Below, in pieces: positions 36,715 to 45,581 of a stretch of DNA of 64,000 nucleotides. The stretch lies in contig NZ_PNCI01000018.1 in the NCBI RefSeq assembly GCF_005887095.1, positions 124,001-188,000 of the forward strand, given 5' to 3'. The DNA comes from Pseudoalteromonas rubra. Lineage in GTDB: Bacteria; Pseudomonadota; Gammaproteobacteria; Enterobacterales; Alteromonadaceae. The notes below the pieces were generated by a model. That model saw only the letters and a program-made list of their open reading frames with translations. It was not told where the DNA came from and did no database searches. The number at the start of each line of letters is the position of its first letter. Position 1 is the first letter of the stretch. Both the position numbers and the translations under genes were made by a program.

Positions 36715-38235
36715 TTACTGCTGAGTCACAGTCGCGACATTGTAGTCACCGACCTGAGTGATGTTGATAGTCTGGCCACTGCCGTTAACGCCACCCTCAA
36801 CCAGGTTACCAAAGCCGTCCTGATTGATCTGGATGTTGTTATCACTGCCATTCACAACGAATGCACCTGAACCCACACCAGCAACAAAGTTAGCGCCGCC
36901 AGTTTGTTCAATCGCAATGTCGTTGCCATTGCCCTCAAGCATCAAATCGATAGCATTAAGCTCGCCGTTTTGGACCAGATCAAGCTGATTCAACCCGCTT
37001 TCAGTCACAGACGCCAGCGTAACTGACACGCCATTGCTGTCACCTGTTTGCGCAACATTCAGCATATTGTTGTTGCTGGTCAGTGAGTTATCCGGGTGCG
37101 ATGATTGCAGCACAACCTCATTGTCATCGCCATTTTGGATAATGCCCACTTCACTGCCATTGCTATTAAATTTCGCAATGTGCAGCTGGTTGTTATCACC
37201 TAATTGCAAGGTGCTGTATTCATTATCATTGCCCGCGGCGCCCAGATATGCCTGGTTATCATTACCACGTTGCTGCGCGTCAAAGTCGTTGTCATTGCCT
37301 ACCACATCGAAGGTTGTCTGGTTGTTATCACCCAGCTGTGCCACCGTGACATAGTTACTATCACCGCCGAAAAGAGTCGACGTCACGCGGTTGTCATTGC
37401 CTTCCTGCTCCAGATCAATGCGGTTACTCTCACCTTGCAGTTCGGCCATTTCAACTCGGTTACCATCGCCAGCACTTTGCTCTGCCTGCAACTCGTTATC
37501 GTTGCCAGCTAACGTATCAATGGTAAATTTGTTGTAGTTACCCTCCTGAGACAAGCTCAGATCATTATCGTTGCCCTGCAGGCTCGCCAGGTTTAACTCA
37601 TTGTAGGTTCCGTTCTGGTCAACCTCGATGCTGTTCTGATCGCCCTGTACACGATCAATATTCACTTCACCCCAGGTCCCCTGCTGAACAGCCGTTACCT
37701 GGTTATTGTTGCCCTGCATGTCGGTATTATAGAACCAATGACCACCACTGCTTTGTTCAACATGAATACGGTTACCGTCACCATTTATGGTGTTGGTGAC
37801 TTCGTTGTTGATCCCCAGGTAACCAACCCCACGCTGAGTGATGTTCAGGTTGTTATCGTTACCATTGAGCTCAGTCAGTGCACCGTTTTGTTCACCATCC
37901 TGGCTGTATTCCTGCGTATTGCCATCGCCCGTGGCGGTGACTTTGGTCAGATTGCCTGTGCCAGCTTGCGCAACTGTGGTGATATTGCCATCACCCGCAA
38001 TCGACACGTCGCTAACATTCGACTCGCCTTCTTGCGAGCTGGTGAGTACATTGCCTGCACCGTTATTTGAACGCTGGGTCACCGTCAGCGTATTTCCCGT
38101 ATTATCAATCTGGATCAGCTGTGCCAACTCAGACGTTGAAGCTGCTTTTGCCTCTGTGTCGGCAGCCTGTGCAACGCTGACACCAGATAATGCCAATGCA
38201 ATTGCACAGCAGGTCAGTGATTTTGAAAATTTCAC
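36715..38235 (-). CDS. Long curlin-repeat protein (CsgA/CsgB-type amyloid subunit)
   Basis: A 506-residue secreted protein made almost entirely of curlin-type repeats of about 22 residues with the pattern G-x-x-N-x5-Q-x-G-x-x-N, roughly twenty copies (for example GDGNRVEMAELQGESNRI). The signal peptide ends near AQA. CsgA and CsgB of E. coli have five repeats each, so this is about four times longer. It is the only curlin gene in the window and the first of the curlin-csgE-csgF-csgG operon; no separate csgA, csgB or csgC is visible. The start is a GTG at 38235 with AAGGAG six bases upstream; the upstream ATG frame (38289) has no such site. Likely a biofilm matrix amyloid. Confidence 0.9.
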   Translation of the reverse strand: MKFSKSLTCCAIALALSGVSVAQAADTEAKAASTSELAQLIQIDNTGNTLTVTQRSNNGAGNVLTSSQEGESNVSDVSIAGDGNITTVAQAGTGNLTKVTATGDGNTQEYSQDGEQNGALTELNGNDNNLNITQRGVGYLGINNEVTNTINGDGNRIHVEQSSGGHWFYNTDMQGNNNQVTAVQQGTWGEVNIDRVQGDQNSIEVDQNGTYNELNLASLQGNDNDLSLSQEGNYNKFTIDTLAGNDNELQAEQSAGDGNRVEMAELQGESNRIDLEQEGNDNRVTSTLFGGDSNYVTVAQLGDNNQTTFDVVGNDNDFDAQQRGNDNQAYLGAAGNDNEYSTLQLGDNNQLHIAKFNSNGSEVGIIQNGDDNEVVLQSSHPDNSLTSNNNMLNVAQTGDSNGVSVTLASVTESGLNQLDLVQNGELNAIDLMLEGNGNDIAIEQTGGANFVAGVGSGAFVVNGSDNNIQINQDGFGNLVEGGVNGSGQTINITQVGDYNVATVTQQ

Positions 38236-38945
38236 CTGGTTCTCCTTAGAGTTATTAATCGTTATTTTGCAATTTCCTTCAACTCGCATTGCTTGTCTGC
38301 TGGATTAGAACGTATCGTCTTAACGGAGGTTGCCGGCTCCTTACGTACGCTGAAACAGACGCAATACACTGTTAACCCGGGTTATCTTCAGCTTCGCTCG
38401 CAAAGACCGTCGTCCGTCACCGGATACCGTCATTGAGCGGGGCCGCGTTCATACTCGCTTAGTCATCAAAGCCTGAGTCCGGTGCCCAGATCTGACTGAG
38501 CAGTGTTTGCACGTTATTTCGAACTCATATAGCCACTCTAGAGTGCTGTGTTAGTGAGGGAAATTAGAAATAATTTGGATTCTACTAATTCGATAAAATT
38601 CAAATAGTTAAAGTAAAAACACTCAATTTACCGATATTAGTACGAGGCAATCTCACAAAATAGTATGAGTCAAAGAATAATCAGTTCAGGGCAGAAAAAT
38701 TCACAAAAAAGTATGAATAACACCCCGTAAACACTATCCAACTGCTGAAAAAATCGTATTTTAACGACTTTTTTACATTTTAAAATTGCATCCGTAATTC
38801 AGGCTGTTTTAGCGTGACCTGAGTTGCCAAACCGAGTTATCGACCGTCGGCCTGAGGGCTTGGCGGATCACACATCATGCCCACTTAGTCGAGCACACAC
38901 CATGACGTCATGGTTAATAAACCAACTTACTATCTAGGACAAATG
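38236..38945. promoter_or_regulatory. 710-base divergent control region between curlin and subtilase genes
   Basis: No credible gene is seen. The part near 38560-38800 is markedly AT-rich, as often found for curli promoters bound by nucleoid proteins. The part at 38300-38480 is more GC-rich. A perfect 14-bp palindrome lies at 38900-38913 just before the subtilase start. A CsgD or c-di-GMP-responsive regulator site would be expected here, but I could not identify one by eye. Confidence 0.5.
38900..38913. promoter_or_regulatory. Perfect palindrome CCATGACGTCATGG
   Basis: A 14-base perfect palindrome, CCATGACGTCATGG, centred between 38906 and 38907, about 33-46 bases before the subtilase ATG. 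Its position in the 5' region suggests an operator, but a match to a named regulator is not evident. An in-frame ATG at 38910 lies in it. Confidence 0.4.
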
Positions 38946-41447
38946 ATGAAATTAAAATTTTCTGCCTTAACCCTGGCATTACTGCCACTTTTCAGCGGTG
39001 CAGCGCAAGCTGCGGTACAGATCACAGCAACAGAAAAAACCAATGACAACAGCGTCATCGTGGTATTCAAAAAAGAGGCATCCAGTGCGTTGCGAGCTCA
39101 GGCGCGTAGCCTGGTAAAAGCCCGTATCTCGGACAACAACGCCGACGAAGTAGATGATCGTTATAAGCATGTTCTGTCAGGTCGTCTTGCCAACTTCAAA
39201 CTGGATGGGATCAGCAGCAAAGAGGCCATTGCCAAACTGGCTAAACACCCGGCAGTAGACTATGTCGAGCCAGACTATCAGGTTAAGGCACTGGGCATTC
39301 CAGATGATGCACGCTTTGGTGAACTGTGGGGGTTACATAACACAGGACAAACTGGCGGTGTGGACGATGCCGACATCGATGCACCTGAAGCCTGGGATAT
39401 CAGTATCGGTTCACGAGATGTGATTGTTGGTGTTATCGACACGGGTGTGGACTACACACACCCGGATCTGGTCGCAAACATGTGGCAAAACCCAGGTGAG
39501 ATCGCAGGCGACGGCATCGACAACGATAACAATGGCTTTGTTGATGATGTTTACGGTGTGAACACCATCACAGGATCAGGCGATCCAATGGATGATCAGG
39601 GCCATGGTACGCACGTATCGGGCACCATAGGCGCGACAGGTAACGATGCCACCGGCGTAGTAGGCGTGAACCATGAAGTATCGATTGTGGGCTGTAAGTT
39701 CTTAGACTCTTCAGGTAGTGGTTCAACTGCAGATGCCATCGAGTGTATTGATTACATGGTATCGCTGAAACAAGCAGGCCATAACGTTCGCGTTCTGAAC
39801 AACAGCTGGGGTGGCGGCGGATTCAGCCAGGCGCTGTCTGATGCAATCACAGCCAGTGAAAATGCAGATATCCTGTTTGTCGCAGCGGCCGGTAATGGTG
39901 CCGTCGACAACGACAGCAACCCACACTACCCTTCAAGCTATGAGCACGACAGCGTGTTCTCTATTGCCTCGACCACAGACAATGACACTATGTCTTCTTT
40001 CTCGCAGTGGGGACTGACGTCAGTGGATATGGGTGCACCGGGTAGTGCTATCCTCTCTACTGTACCAGGTGGTGGCTACAGCAGCTTCTCAGGTACTTCG
40101 ATGGCCACACCGCACGTCGCGGGTGCCGCGGCACTGGTATTGTCGATTGACCCTACACTGGATACTCTGTCGCTGAAAAACCTGCTGATGCAAAGTGGTG
40201 ATGCAAACGCAGACCTGGATGGCAAAACCGTTGCAGGCACGCGTCTGAACGCGCACCAGGCGCTACTGGATGCAGATCCGGCACCTGGCTTCAGAGTCGG
40301 TGTCACACCTGGTACCCAGGAGATCACAGCGGGCGAAACGGCCAGCTATGAGTTCAACTTCACCTCAGTTGCCGACTGGCAGGGTGACATCGCCCTGACG
40401 CTGGACAGCGCATTGCCAGGTGCAGTGCTGTCACAAAGCACGGTTACTCCGGGTAGCACTGTGACTCTGACAGTTCCTACCACAGCGGATACACAATGGG
40501 GTGACTACAGCTTCACCGTCAACGCCACGTCTGGCGATTTGGCTGAAAGTAAAACGGTTAGCCTGTCTGTATTGCCGCAGGGTCTGAGCGACTTCAGCTA
40601 TGACAACACAACGGCTGTGGATATCCCTGATAACGATGCCAATGGCATCAGCTCAGTGATAACCGTTGCTGATGATATCACCATTTTCGACAGCAACACG
40701 CTGGTGGACATCACTCACACCTATATTGGCGATCTGCTGGTCACTCTGACGTCTCCGGCGGGTACCTCAGTGACACTGCATAACCGTGCCGGTGGCAGCG
40801 CAGATAACCTGGTTGATACCTTCAACTCTGCGGCCTTCAATGGCGAAACGGCACGTGGTGACTGGACGCTAAACGTGTCTGATAACGCGGGTGTGGATAC
40901 AGGAACACTGAATAACTGGACTCTGACACTCACAGGCCTTGGCGAAGTTTCTGCGCAACCTCCGGTCGCAGGTTTCAGCTTCGAAAAAGACGGTCTGAGC
41001 GTTGTCTTTACTGACAGCAGTACCGATGCCAATAACGACATCGTCAGCTGGCAATGGGACTTCGGAGATGGTAACAGCAGCAGCGAAGCAAGCCCGACTC
41101 ATATTTATACCGCGTCTGGTACTTACTCTGCTACCCTCACTGTGACCGACAGTGAAGGCAACAGCAACAGTACGACGCAGGAAGTGACTGTCAGCTCTGA
41201 TGATATTGCACTGGAAGTGGTACGCACTAACAAGTCACGCCTTGGCTTCTACCGCGTGTCATTGTCATGGTCTGGAAGCAGCGCTGACCAGGTCGATATT
41301 TACCGCGACGGCGCACTACTTCGTACCGTGAACAACTCAGGTCAATTCCGTGATTTCGGCCGTGATCCAGCGGTTACCGGCTTCACCTATAAGATCTGTC
41401 AGGCCAGTGATATCTGTTCGAACGAAGTGAGTGTGAGTTTCCAGTAA
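38946..41447 (+). CDS. Secreted subtilisin-like serine protease (S8) with P/homoB and PKD domains
   Basis: An 833-residue secreted protease. Signal peptide at about 1-21, I9-type propeptide to about 115 and S8 domain from about 150 to 430, with catalytic D165 (VIDTGVDYTHP), H220 (GHGTHVSG) and S385 (GTSMATPHVAG), and the oxyanion Asn in AAGNG. A beta domain (about 440-545), a P/proprotein-convertase-like domain (about 548-665), a PKD domain (about 670-750, WQWDFGDGNSS) and a fibronectin-like C-terminal domain follow. I chose the ATG at 38946 (AGGAC upstream) over 38910. The 3' end, including the stop codon, is repeated downstream. Confidence 0.95.
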   Translation: MKLKFSALTLALLPLFSGAAQAAVQITATEKTNDNSVIVVFKKEASSALRAQARSLVKARISDNNADEVDDRYKHVLSGRLANFKLDGISSKEAIAKLAKHPAVDYVEPDYQVKALGIPDDARFGELWGLHNTGQTGGVDDADIDAPEAWDISIGSRDVIVGVIDTGVDYTHPDLVANMWQNPGEIAGDGIDNDNNGFVDDVYGVNTITGSGDPMDDQGHGTHVSGTIGATGNDATGVVGVNHEVSIVGCKFLDSSGSGSTADAIECIDYMVSLKQAGHNVRVLNNSWGGGGFSQALSDAITASENADILFVAAAGNGAVDNDSNPHYPSSYEHDSVFSIASTTDNDTMSSFSQWGLTSVDMGAPGSAILSTVPGGGYSSFSGTSMATPHVAGAAALVLSIDPTLDTLSLKNLLMQSGDANADLDGKTVAGTRLNAHQALLDADPAPGFRVGVTPGTQEITAGETASYEFNFTSVADWQGDIALTLDSALPGAVLSQSTVTPGSTVTLTVPTTADTQWGDYSFTVNATSGDLAESKTVSLSVLPQGLSDFSYDNTTAVDIPDNDANGISSVITVADDITIFDSNTLVDITHTYIGDLLVTLTSPAGTSVTLHNRAGGSADNLVDTFNSAAFNGETARGDWTLNVSDNAGVDTGTLNNWTLTLTGLGEVSAQPPVAGFSFEKDGLSVVFTDSSTDANNDIVSWQWDFGDGNSSSEASPTHIYTASGTYSATLTVTDSEGNSNSTTQEVTVSSDDIALEVVRTNKSRLGFYRVSLSWSGSSADQVDIYRDGALLRTVNNSGQFRDFGRDPAVTGFTYKICQASDICSNEVSVSFQ

Positions 41448-41536
41448 TCTGGTTTGATTAACTTCATTCCAGTAATCTGGTTCGATTAACTTCATTCCAG
41501 TAATCTGGTTTGATTAATCTCGTTTGATTAACTTCA
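41439..41536 (+). repeat. Three 28-bp tandem repeats spanning the subtilase stop codon
   Basis: The unit TTCCAGTAATCTGGTTTGAT plus TAACTTCA occurs at 41439-41466 and 41467-41494 (one T to C change), and a third copy starts at 41495 with an 11-base-long variation near its end. The first copy includes the last codons TTC CAG and the TAA stop. This looks like tandem duplication of the gene end. Confidence 0.9.
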
Positions 41537-41550
41537 TTCGAATAAATCAA

Positions 41551-41582
41551 AATGAGGGCCGCATATCGATGCGGCCCTCATT
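41551..41582. terminator. Strong bidirectional hairpin terminator
   Basis: AATGAGGGCCGCAT and ATGCGGCCCTCATT form a perfect 14-bp stem with a 4-base loop between the convergent subtilase and minus-strand small gene. The T content on either side is limited, but position and stability suggest a shared terminator. Confidence 0.7.
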
Positions 41583-41588
41583 ATATTG

Positions 41589-41807
41589 TTACTGTCGGCA
41601 GGTTTGTTTGATGATGTTTGTTTGTCTGGCAACTTCTTTGTTGTTTTTATCGCCTTTGGCCACCGCCAGATCAACCTTTGCATTGTTGCATTTATCTCTG
41701 AGCTCCTTGTCCATCAGGTAAACCTGATCCTGTTGTGCCTGAGCCAGGCCTTCAACCCCATTAAATTCCTGGCGCTCCTCGGGAGCCTAGTCTTTCTCAA
41801 TTCGCAT
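41589..41807 (-). pseudogene. Small gene interrupted by an in-frame amber codon
   Basis: An ATG 1 base after the gloA2 stop opens a frame reading MRIEKD then a TAG (41789-41787), then continues in the same frame for 66 codons to TAA at 41591-41589. The downstream part looks coding: APEERQEFNGVEGLAQAQQD, later LMDKELRDKCNNAKVDLAVA and a Cys near the end, with charged and Ala/Gln-rich helices. An internal ATG would allow a 41-residue product. It may be a decayed gene for a small protein, or a translational readthrough; the strong terminator lies just past the end. No similarity is recalled. Confidence 0.45.
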
Positions 41808-41808
41808 T

Positions 41809-42213
41809 TTACTGGCCCGACATTTCATATAATTCCAGGGGTAAGCCATCAGGATCAGCAAAAAAGCAAAAACGTTGCTGAGTATAGGGGTCGATTCGGA
41901 TAGATTCACAGCTCACCCCGTGGGCAAGCAACGCATTGCGTGCCGCCTCTATGTCGGTGACAGACAAGGCAAGATGACGCAACCCCTGAGCTTCCGGGTA
42001 ACTGGGCCGTTCTGGTGCCGAGGCAAAGTGAAACAATTCAATCTGAGTGCCGTCGGGCAGTGACAGGTCCAGCTTATAACTCTCACGTCCTGGCTGATAA
42101 TGTTCAGCGACGACTCGACAGCCAATAATATCGGTATAAAAGGCTTTTGATGTCACATAGTCTGAGCAAATAATCGCGACATGGTGAACACGCGTAATAA
42201 AATTAGCAAGCAT
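41809..42213 (-). CDS. gloA2: YaeR/GloA2-type VOC family protein
   Basis: A 134-residue glyoxalase-fold protein very like E. coli YaeR: VHHVAIICSDYVTSKAFYTDIIG, IELFHFASAPERPSYPEAQGLRHLA and the end VDPYTQ-type stretch IDPYTQQRFCFFADPDGLPL. His in VHH, Glu in IELF, His in LRHLA and Glu in LELYE are positioned as metal ligands, so it may be a functional lyase; the substrate of YaeR is not established. The stop is followed after 1 base by the interrupted small gene, suggesting one transcript. Confidence 0.93.
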   Translation of the reverse strand: MLANFITRVHHVAIICSDYVTSKAFYTDIIGCRVVAEHYQPGRESYKLDLSLPDGTQIELFHFASAPERPSYPEAQGLRHLALSVTDIEAARNALLAHGVSCESIRIDPYTQQRFCFFADPDGLPLELYEMSGQ

Positions 42214-42286
42214 AGGTGTTTACGCAAATCAGAAAACCCCTACTGTGCCGCAACCCTGTTGCGGTGTCCACCACATATCTGTGCAG

Positions 42287-44797
42287 TTAACTCTGTCGTA
42301 ATGCCTGTGCAGGTGGCGCTTTAACCTGCTGTGAGACTGGCAATAAAGTAGCCAACAGTACCAACAAGACGATAAGAGCAGGGATCCCCATTAGCGCCAG
42401 TACATAGCTGTCAGGGTCGATAATCATTGCAGCACTAAGCTGTCTGCTCAACCATAATGCCACAAGTACTCCAAGGACCAGTCCGACTGTCAGCTGCACA
42501 AGTGCCTGCCGGATAAACAAACCAACCACTTGTTTATCAGGGGTGCCAAGGGCGCGCCGGGTGGCAATCTCCTGACTGCGTAGAGTAATACTGTTCGCTG
42601 ACATCGCATAAATGCCACTGGCCGCTAAAAATAAGGCGACCAGCCCGCCGACTAAGAACACCTGATTGAGTGATTCCATCAAAAGCAGAGGCTGTTTAAT
42701 TAAACTCTGATAGCTCTGGACCTGGTGCACCGTTGCATCCGCATCCAGGTCAATCATAATCTGCTGCAACGCAGCAATGGCCTCTGATTCATCGCCGCTA
42801 TAATGCACGACTATATTCATCCACCATGACCGCAGATCCATCAGGCCATACCCGGTATACGCAGTACTGGTGGCATTCAGGGTTGGGCCATGAATGCTAT
42901 CGGACACCACACCGACTATGGTCCGCCATTCCGTATGCCAGCCTTCTCCATCCAGAGTGCGAATCCGCTGCCCCACAGCACTCCCTTGCGGAAACAACTC
43001 TCGTGCCATAGCCGCATTAATAATGACCGGCGATCCGCTGTTGCGCAGTTCACGGCTATCAATGGCCAGATCTGTCAGGTTAAAATCACGCCCTTCAAGC
43101 AGCTGCATACCAACCGTTCGCCACGCATCCCGACTGACTACCTCAAAGTTCCACATTGGGTTATCACTAAAAACCTCTGCCGCCTGTCCCTGGATCTCAA
43201 AATATGAGGTGCCTCCGCCCGTCCCCGGCAGACTACTGAAATAAGCAACACTGTGCACATTTGGAAGCTGTTCCAGCTTTTCTTTAAGCCCGTAGTAAAA
43301 ATCGTTGCGCTTTTTTCGCGCCTGTGGCTCACCCCCATTCCAACGATAACTCCCCCACGCCAGACGCACCGACGCAGTCAGGCGCTGCTCAGTTTGTACA
43401 CCATAATCGGCCTGTTGCGCAGCCAAACTACTCCCCAGGAGCATTGCTGCAATGACCAATACGACACAAGACAAAGCGATTTCGGTAATCACCAACACTT
43501 GATTCACTCTGCCCGCACGTTTACTCACCGCGCCCCGGGTACCGTCACGTAAAATGCCATTCATATCTCCTTGCAAAGCACGCCACGCCGGAATAAAACC
43601 TGTGATGAGTATCATCAGTAAAACAGCACCCAGCAACATCCAGACTGTGTCCTGCGACAAACTGATCGTCCACCAGAAAGGGCGCGCGCCGTTCAATGCA
43701 AAGATCTCGTCTAATGCCTGATTGGTCAGTGTCATCCCCCATTGTGCCAGCCCCAATGCCAATATTCCGCCAATACAACAAATCAAGGTGCTTTCCCACA
43801 GCATCTGCATAATTAAACGCCGCTGTGGTACGCCTAAGGCAACCCGAATTGCCACATCACGGATCTGCTCATTCACCCGAGCCAGCAGCAAATTACCCAC
43901 ATTGATACAGGTCAGTAGTAAGATCAGTAACACCACCAACATCATGGCCACCAGCACAGAATAGTGCTGATACAACACATCGACGCTGAGTTTAAATGGC
44001 ACCGCCTGCAGGTAGCCACCCGGCACATCAGAGCGCCAGGCAAACTCCTGCGGCAGAGCCTGGATTTGGCGCTGCAACAAGGTGGCCAGCTCATGTTGAA
44101 ACTGTGCCAGAGTAACATCAGGCTTAAGCCGGGCTATCGCCTGCAACCCTCCCCGGTTCGACGGGCTGGCAGGCGATAGCCGGGTCTGGGTCATAATTTG
44201 CCAAACCTGAGCCTGAGTTGGAAACGCAAACCCAGGTGGCATGACACCTATCACTTGTACAGGGATAGCCTCAACCTGAACCACCTGGCCAATAATATCT
44301 TCATTGCCATCGAAGACCCGTTGCCAGATATCATGGCTCAGCACCACCGCCGACTGTGCTTCATTTTGCTGATCAGCTGGGCCAAAGCTGCGGCCCAGCA
44401 AAGGCTGCACACCTGCTACCTCAAATATGTCCCACTGTACGTAGGTCAGGTGCACTTTTTGCGACATGGCTTCATTGCCCAGCCTGCCCACAGTGCGCAC
44501 TGCCGATTGATACAGACTCATACTCTGTAACAACGTACTGTACGCCTGAATTCGATTCAGATGGTAGGGATCAACACGCTGGCGGACACCATGGGCAGCC
44601 TTAAACTCACCTGCAATGGCGATAAGTTGCGTATCCTGACCTAAAGTCAGGGGCTTAAACACCAGCTGCTGCATCAGCGTATAGGTGTACAAAGTCAGTG
44701 CTAGTCCCACCGTCACAATGGCAGTGGTGGTCAGGGTAAACAGGGGCTTTTTCAGCAGCAGCCGAACTGCATATCGAATATCTATCCAGGCAGGCAT
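42287..44797 (-). CDS. MacB-like FtsX-type ABC transporter permease
   Basis: An 836-residue permease with two copies of the MacB periplasmic core plus FtsX unit. The first transmembrane segment follows MPAWIDIRYAVRLLLKKPLF; a large periplasmic domain extends to about 270, then three helices (VAMMLVVLLILLLTCINVGN and others); a second core from about 440, and a final three-helix set ends the protein. The nucleotide-binding domain is a separate gene downstream of the same operon's adaptor, unlike fused MacB. This family exports peptides, siderophores and lipoproteins or lipids through a TolC channel. The start at 44797 has AGAGGAA; the open frame extends 27 bases further. It is the last gene of the adaptor-ATPase-permease operon. 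Confidence 0.92.
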   Translation of the reverse strand: MPAWIDIRYAVRLLLKKPLFTLTTTAIVTVGLALTLYTYTLMQQLVFKPLTLGQDTQLIAIAGEFKAAHGVRQRVDPYHLNRIQAYSTLLQSMSLYQSAVRTVGRLGNEAMSQKVHLTYVQWDIFEVAGVQPLLGRSFGPADQQNEAQSAVVLSHDIWQRVFDGNEDIIGQVVQVEAIPVQVIGVMPPGFAFPTQAQVWQIMTQTRLSPASPSNRGGLQAIARLKPDVTLAQFQHELATLLQRQIQALPQEFAWRSDVPGGYLQAVPFKLSVDVLYQHYSVLVAMMLVVLLILLLTCINVGNLLLARVNEQIRDVAIRVALGVPQRRLIMQMLWESTLICCIGGILALGLAQWGMTLTNQALDEIFALNGARPFWWTISLSQDTVWMLLGAVLLMILITGFIPAWRALQGDMNGILRDGTRGAVSKRAGRVNQVLVITEIALSCVVLVIAAMLLGSSLAAQQADYGVQTEQRLTASVRLAWGSYRWNGGEPQARKKRNDFYYGLKEKLEQLPNVHSVAYFSSLPGTGGGTSYFEIQGQAAEVFSDNPMWNFEVVSRDAWRTVGMQLLEGRDFNLTDLAIDSRELRNSGSPVIINAAMARELFPQGSAVGQRIRTLDGEGWHTEWRTIVGVVSDSIHGPTLNATSTAYTGYGLMDLRSWWMNIVVHYSGDESEAIAALQQIMIDLDADATVHQVQSYQSLIKQPLLLMESLNQVFLVGGLVALFLAASGIYAMSANSITLRSQEIATRRALGTPDKQVVGLFIRQALVQLTVGLVLGVLVALWLSRQLSAAMIIDPDSYVLALMGIPALIVLLVLLATLLPVSQQVKAPPAQALRQS

Positions 44798-44824
44798 ACT
44801 CAATTCCTCTTCAGCAAATTGCAC

Positions 44825-45556
44825 TTACACTGCAATGGCAGAACGGGCAGATGTGGGACTGTCCGACACTATTGCGCCGTCTTTCATTTCGATGATCCGC
44901 CCGGTACGTAATGCCGACGACATATCGTGGGTTACCATGCAAATCGTCGCGCCGTTATGGTGCAGAGTATCTAGCAGTGTCATCACAGCTGCGGCATTTT
45001 TGGAATCCAGGTTGCCCGTTGGTTCATCCGCTAAAATAATCGCAGGCTCCCCGGCAATGGCTCTTGCGATGGCCACCCGTTGCTGTTGCCCACCAGATAA
45101 CTGAGCAGGAAAATGACTGGCGCGATGGACCATCTCTACCTGCTCAAGTGCCGCCGTGACACGTGCACGTCGCTGCTCCCGGCTCAGGTCCTGACGATAT
45201 GTCAGTGGTAAAGCCACGTTATCCTCAACACTCAAATCACTGATCAAGTTAAATGCCTGAAAAATGAACCCTATTTCCTTATTTCGGATCCGTGCGCGTT
45301 CATTTTTATCTATCTGTGCAGCATCATGCCCTGCCAGCCAGTAGGTACCGTCGGTCGAGGTATCCAACAGCCCAAGCTGAGCCAGCAAGGTCGACTTACC
45401 ACAGCCGGATGGCCCTGTGATGGCAAGGTACTCCCCTTTTGAGATCCGTAAATTGATGTTGTTCAGCGCCCAGGTTTCGACATCATCGCTGACAAAGACT
45501 TTATTTAACTGGTTTAGCTCAACCAGCATTTCATGGTTTGGGTGTTGAGTTGACAT
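44825..45556 (-). CDS. MacB/LolD-type ABC transporter ATP-binding protein
   Basis: A 243-residue ATPase with Walker A GPSGCGKST near residue 49-57, the signature LSGGQQQRVAIARAI, Walker B IILADEPTGNLD and the H-loop CMVTHD. It is of the LolD/MacB group that pairs with FtsX-type permeases. The ATG at 45556 (AGGAG upstream) is preferred over the open frame that overlaps the preceding gene. It stands 25 bases after the adaptor gene and 27 before the permease. Confidence 0.96.
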   Translation of the reverse strand: MSTQHPNHEMLVELNQLNKVFVSDDVETWALNNINLRISKGEYLAITGPSGCGKSTLLAQLGLLDTSTDGTYWLAGHDAAQIDKNERARIRNKEIGFIFQAFNLISDLSVEDNVALPLTYRQDLSREQRRARVTAALEQVEMVHRASHFPAQLSGGQQQRVAIARAIAGEPAIILADEPTGNLDSKNAAAVMTLLDTLHHNGATICMVTHDMSSALRTGRIIEMKDGAIVSDSPTSARSAIAV

Positions 45557-45581
45557 TCTCAGTACTCCTGTAGAGTGAGGG

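Noticed and set aside
36715-38235. Repeat pattern that might be read as a CRISPR-like or satellite array
   Set aside because: The repeats are in frame at about 66 bases, degenerate at the DNA level, and code for a curlin protein; no constant repeat with unique spacers.
37738-38308. Long open frames on the plus strand opposite the curlin gene
   Set aside because: They mirror the repeated GxxN codons of the curlin gene, and have no ribosome-binding site or recognisable protein.
41524-41903. Plus-strand open frames downstream of the subtilase
   Set aside because: They start in the tandem repeats or hairpin and lie antisense to the small gene and gloA2, without ribosome-binding sites.
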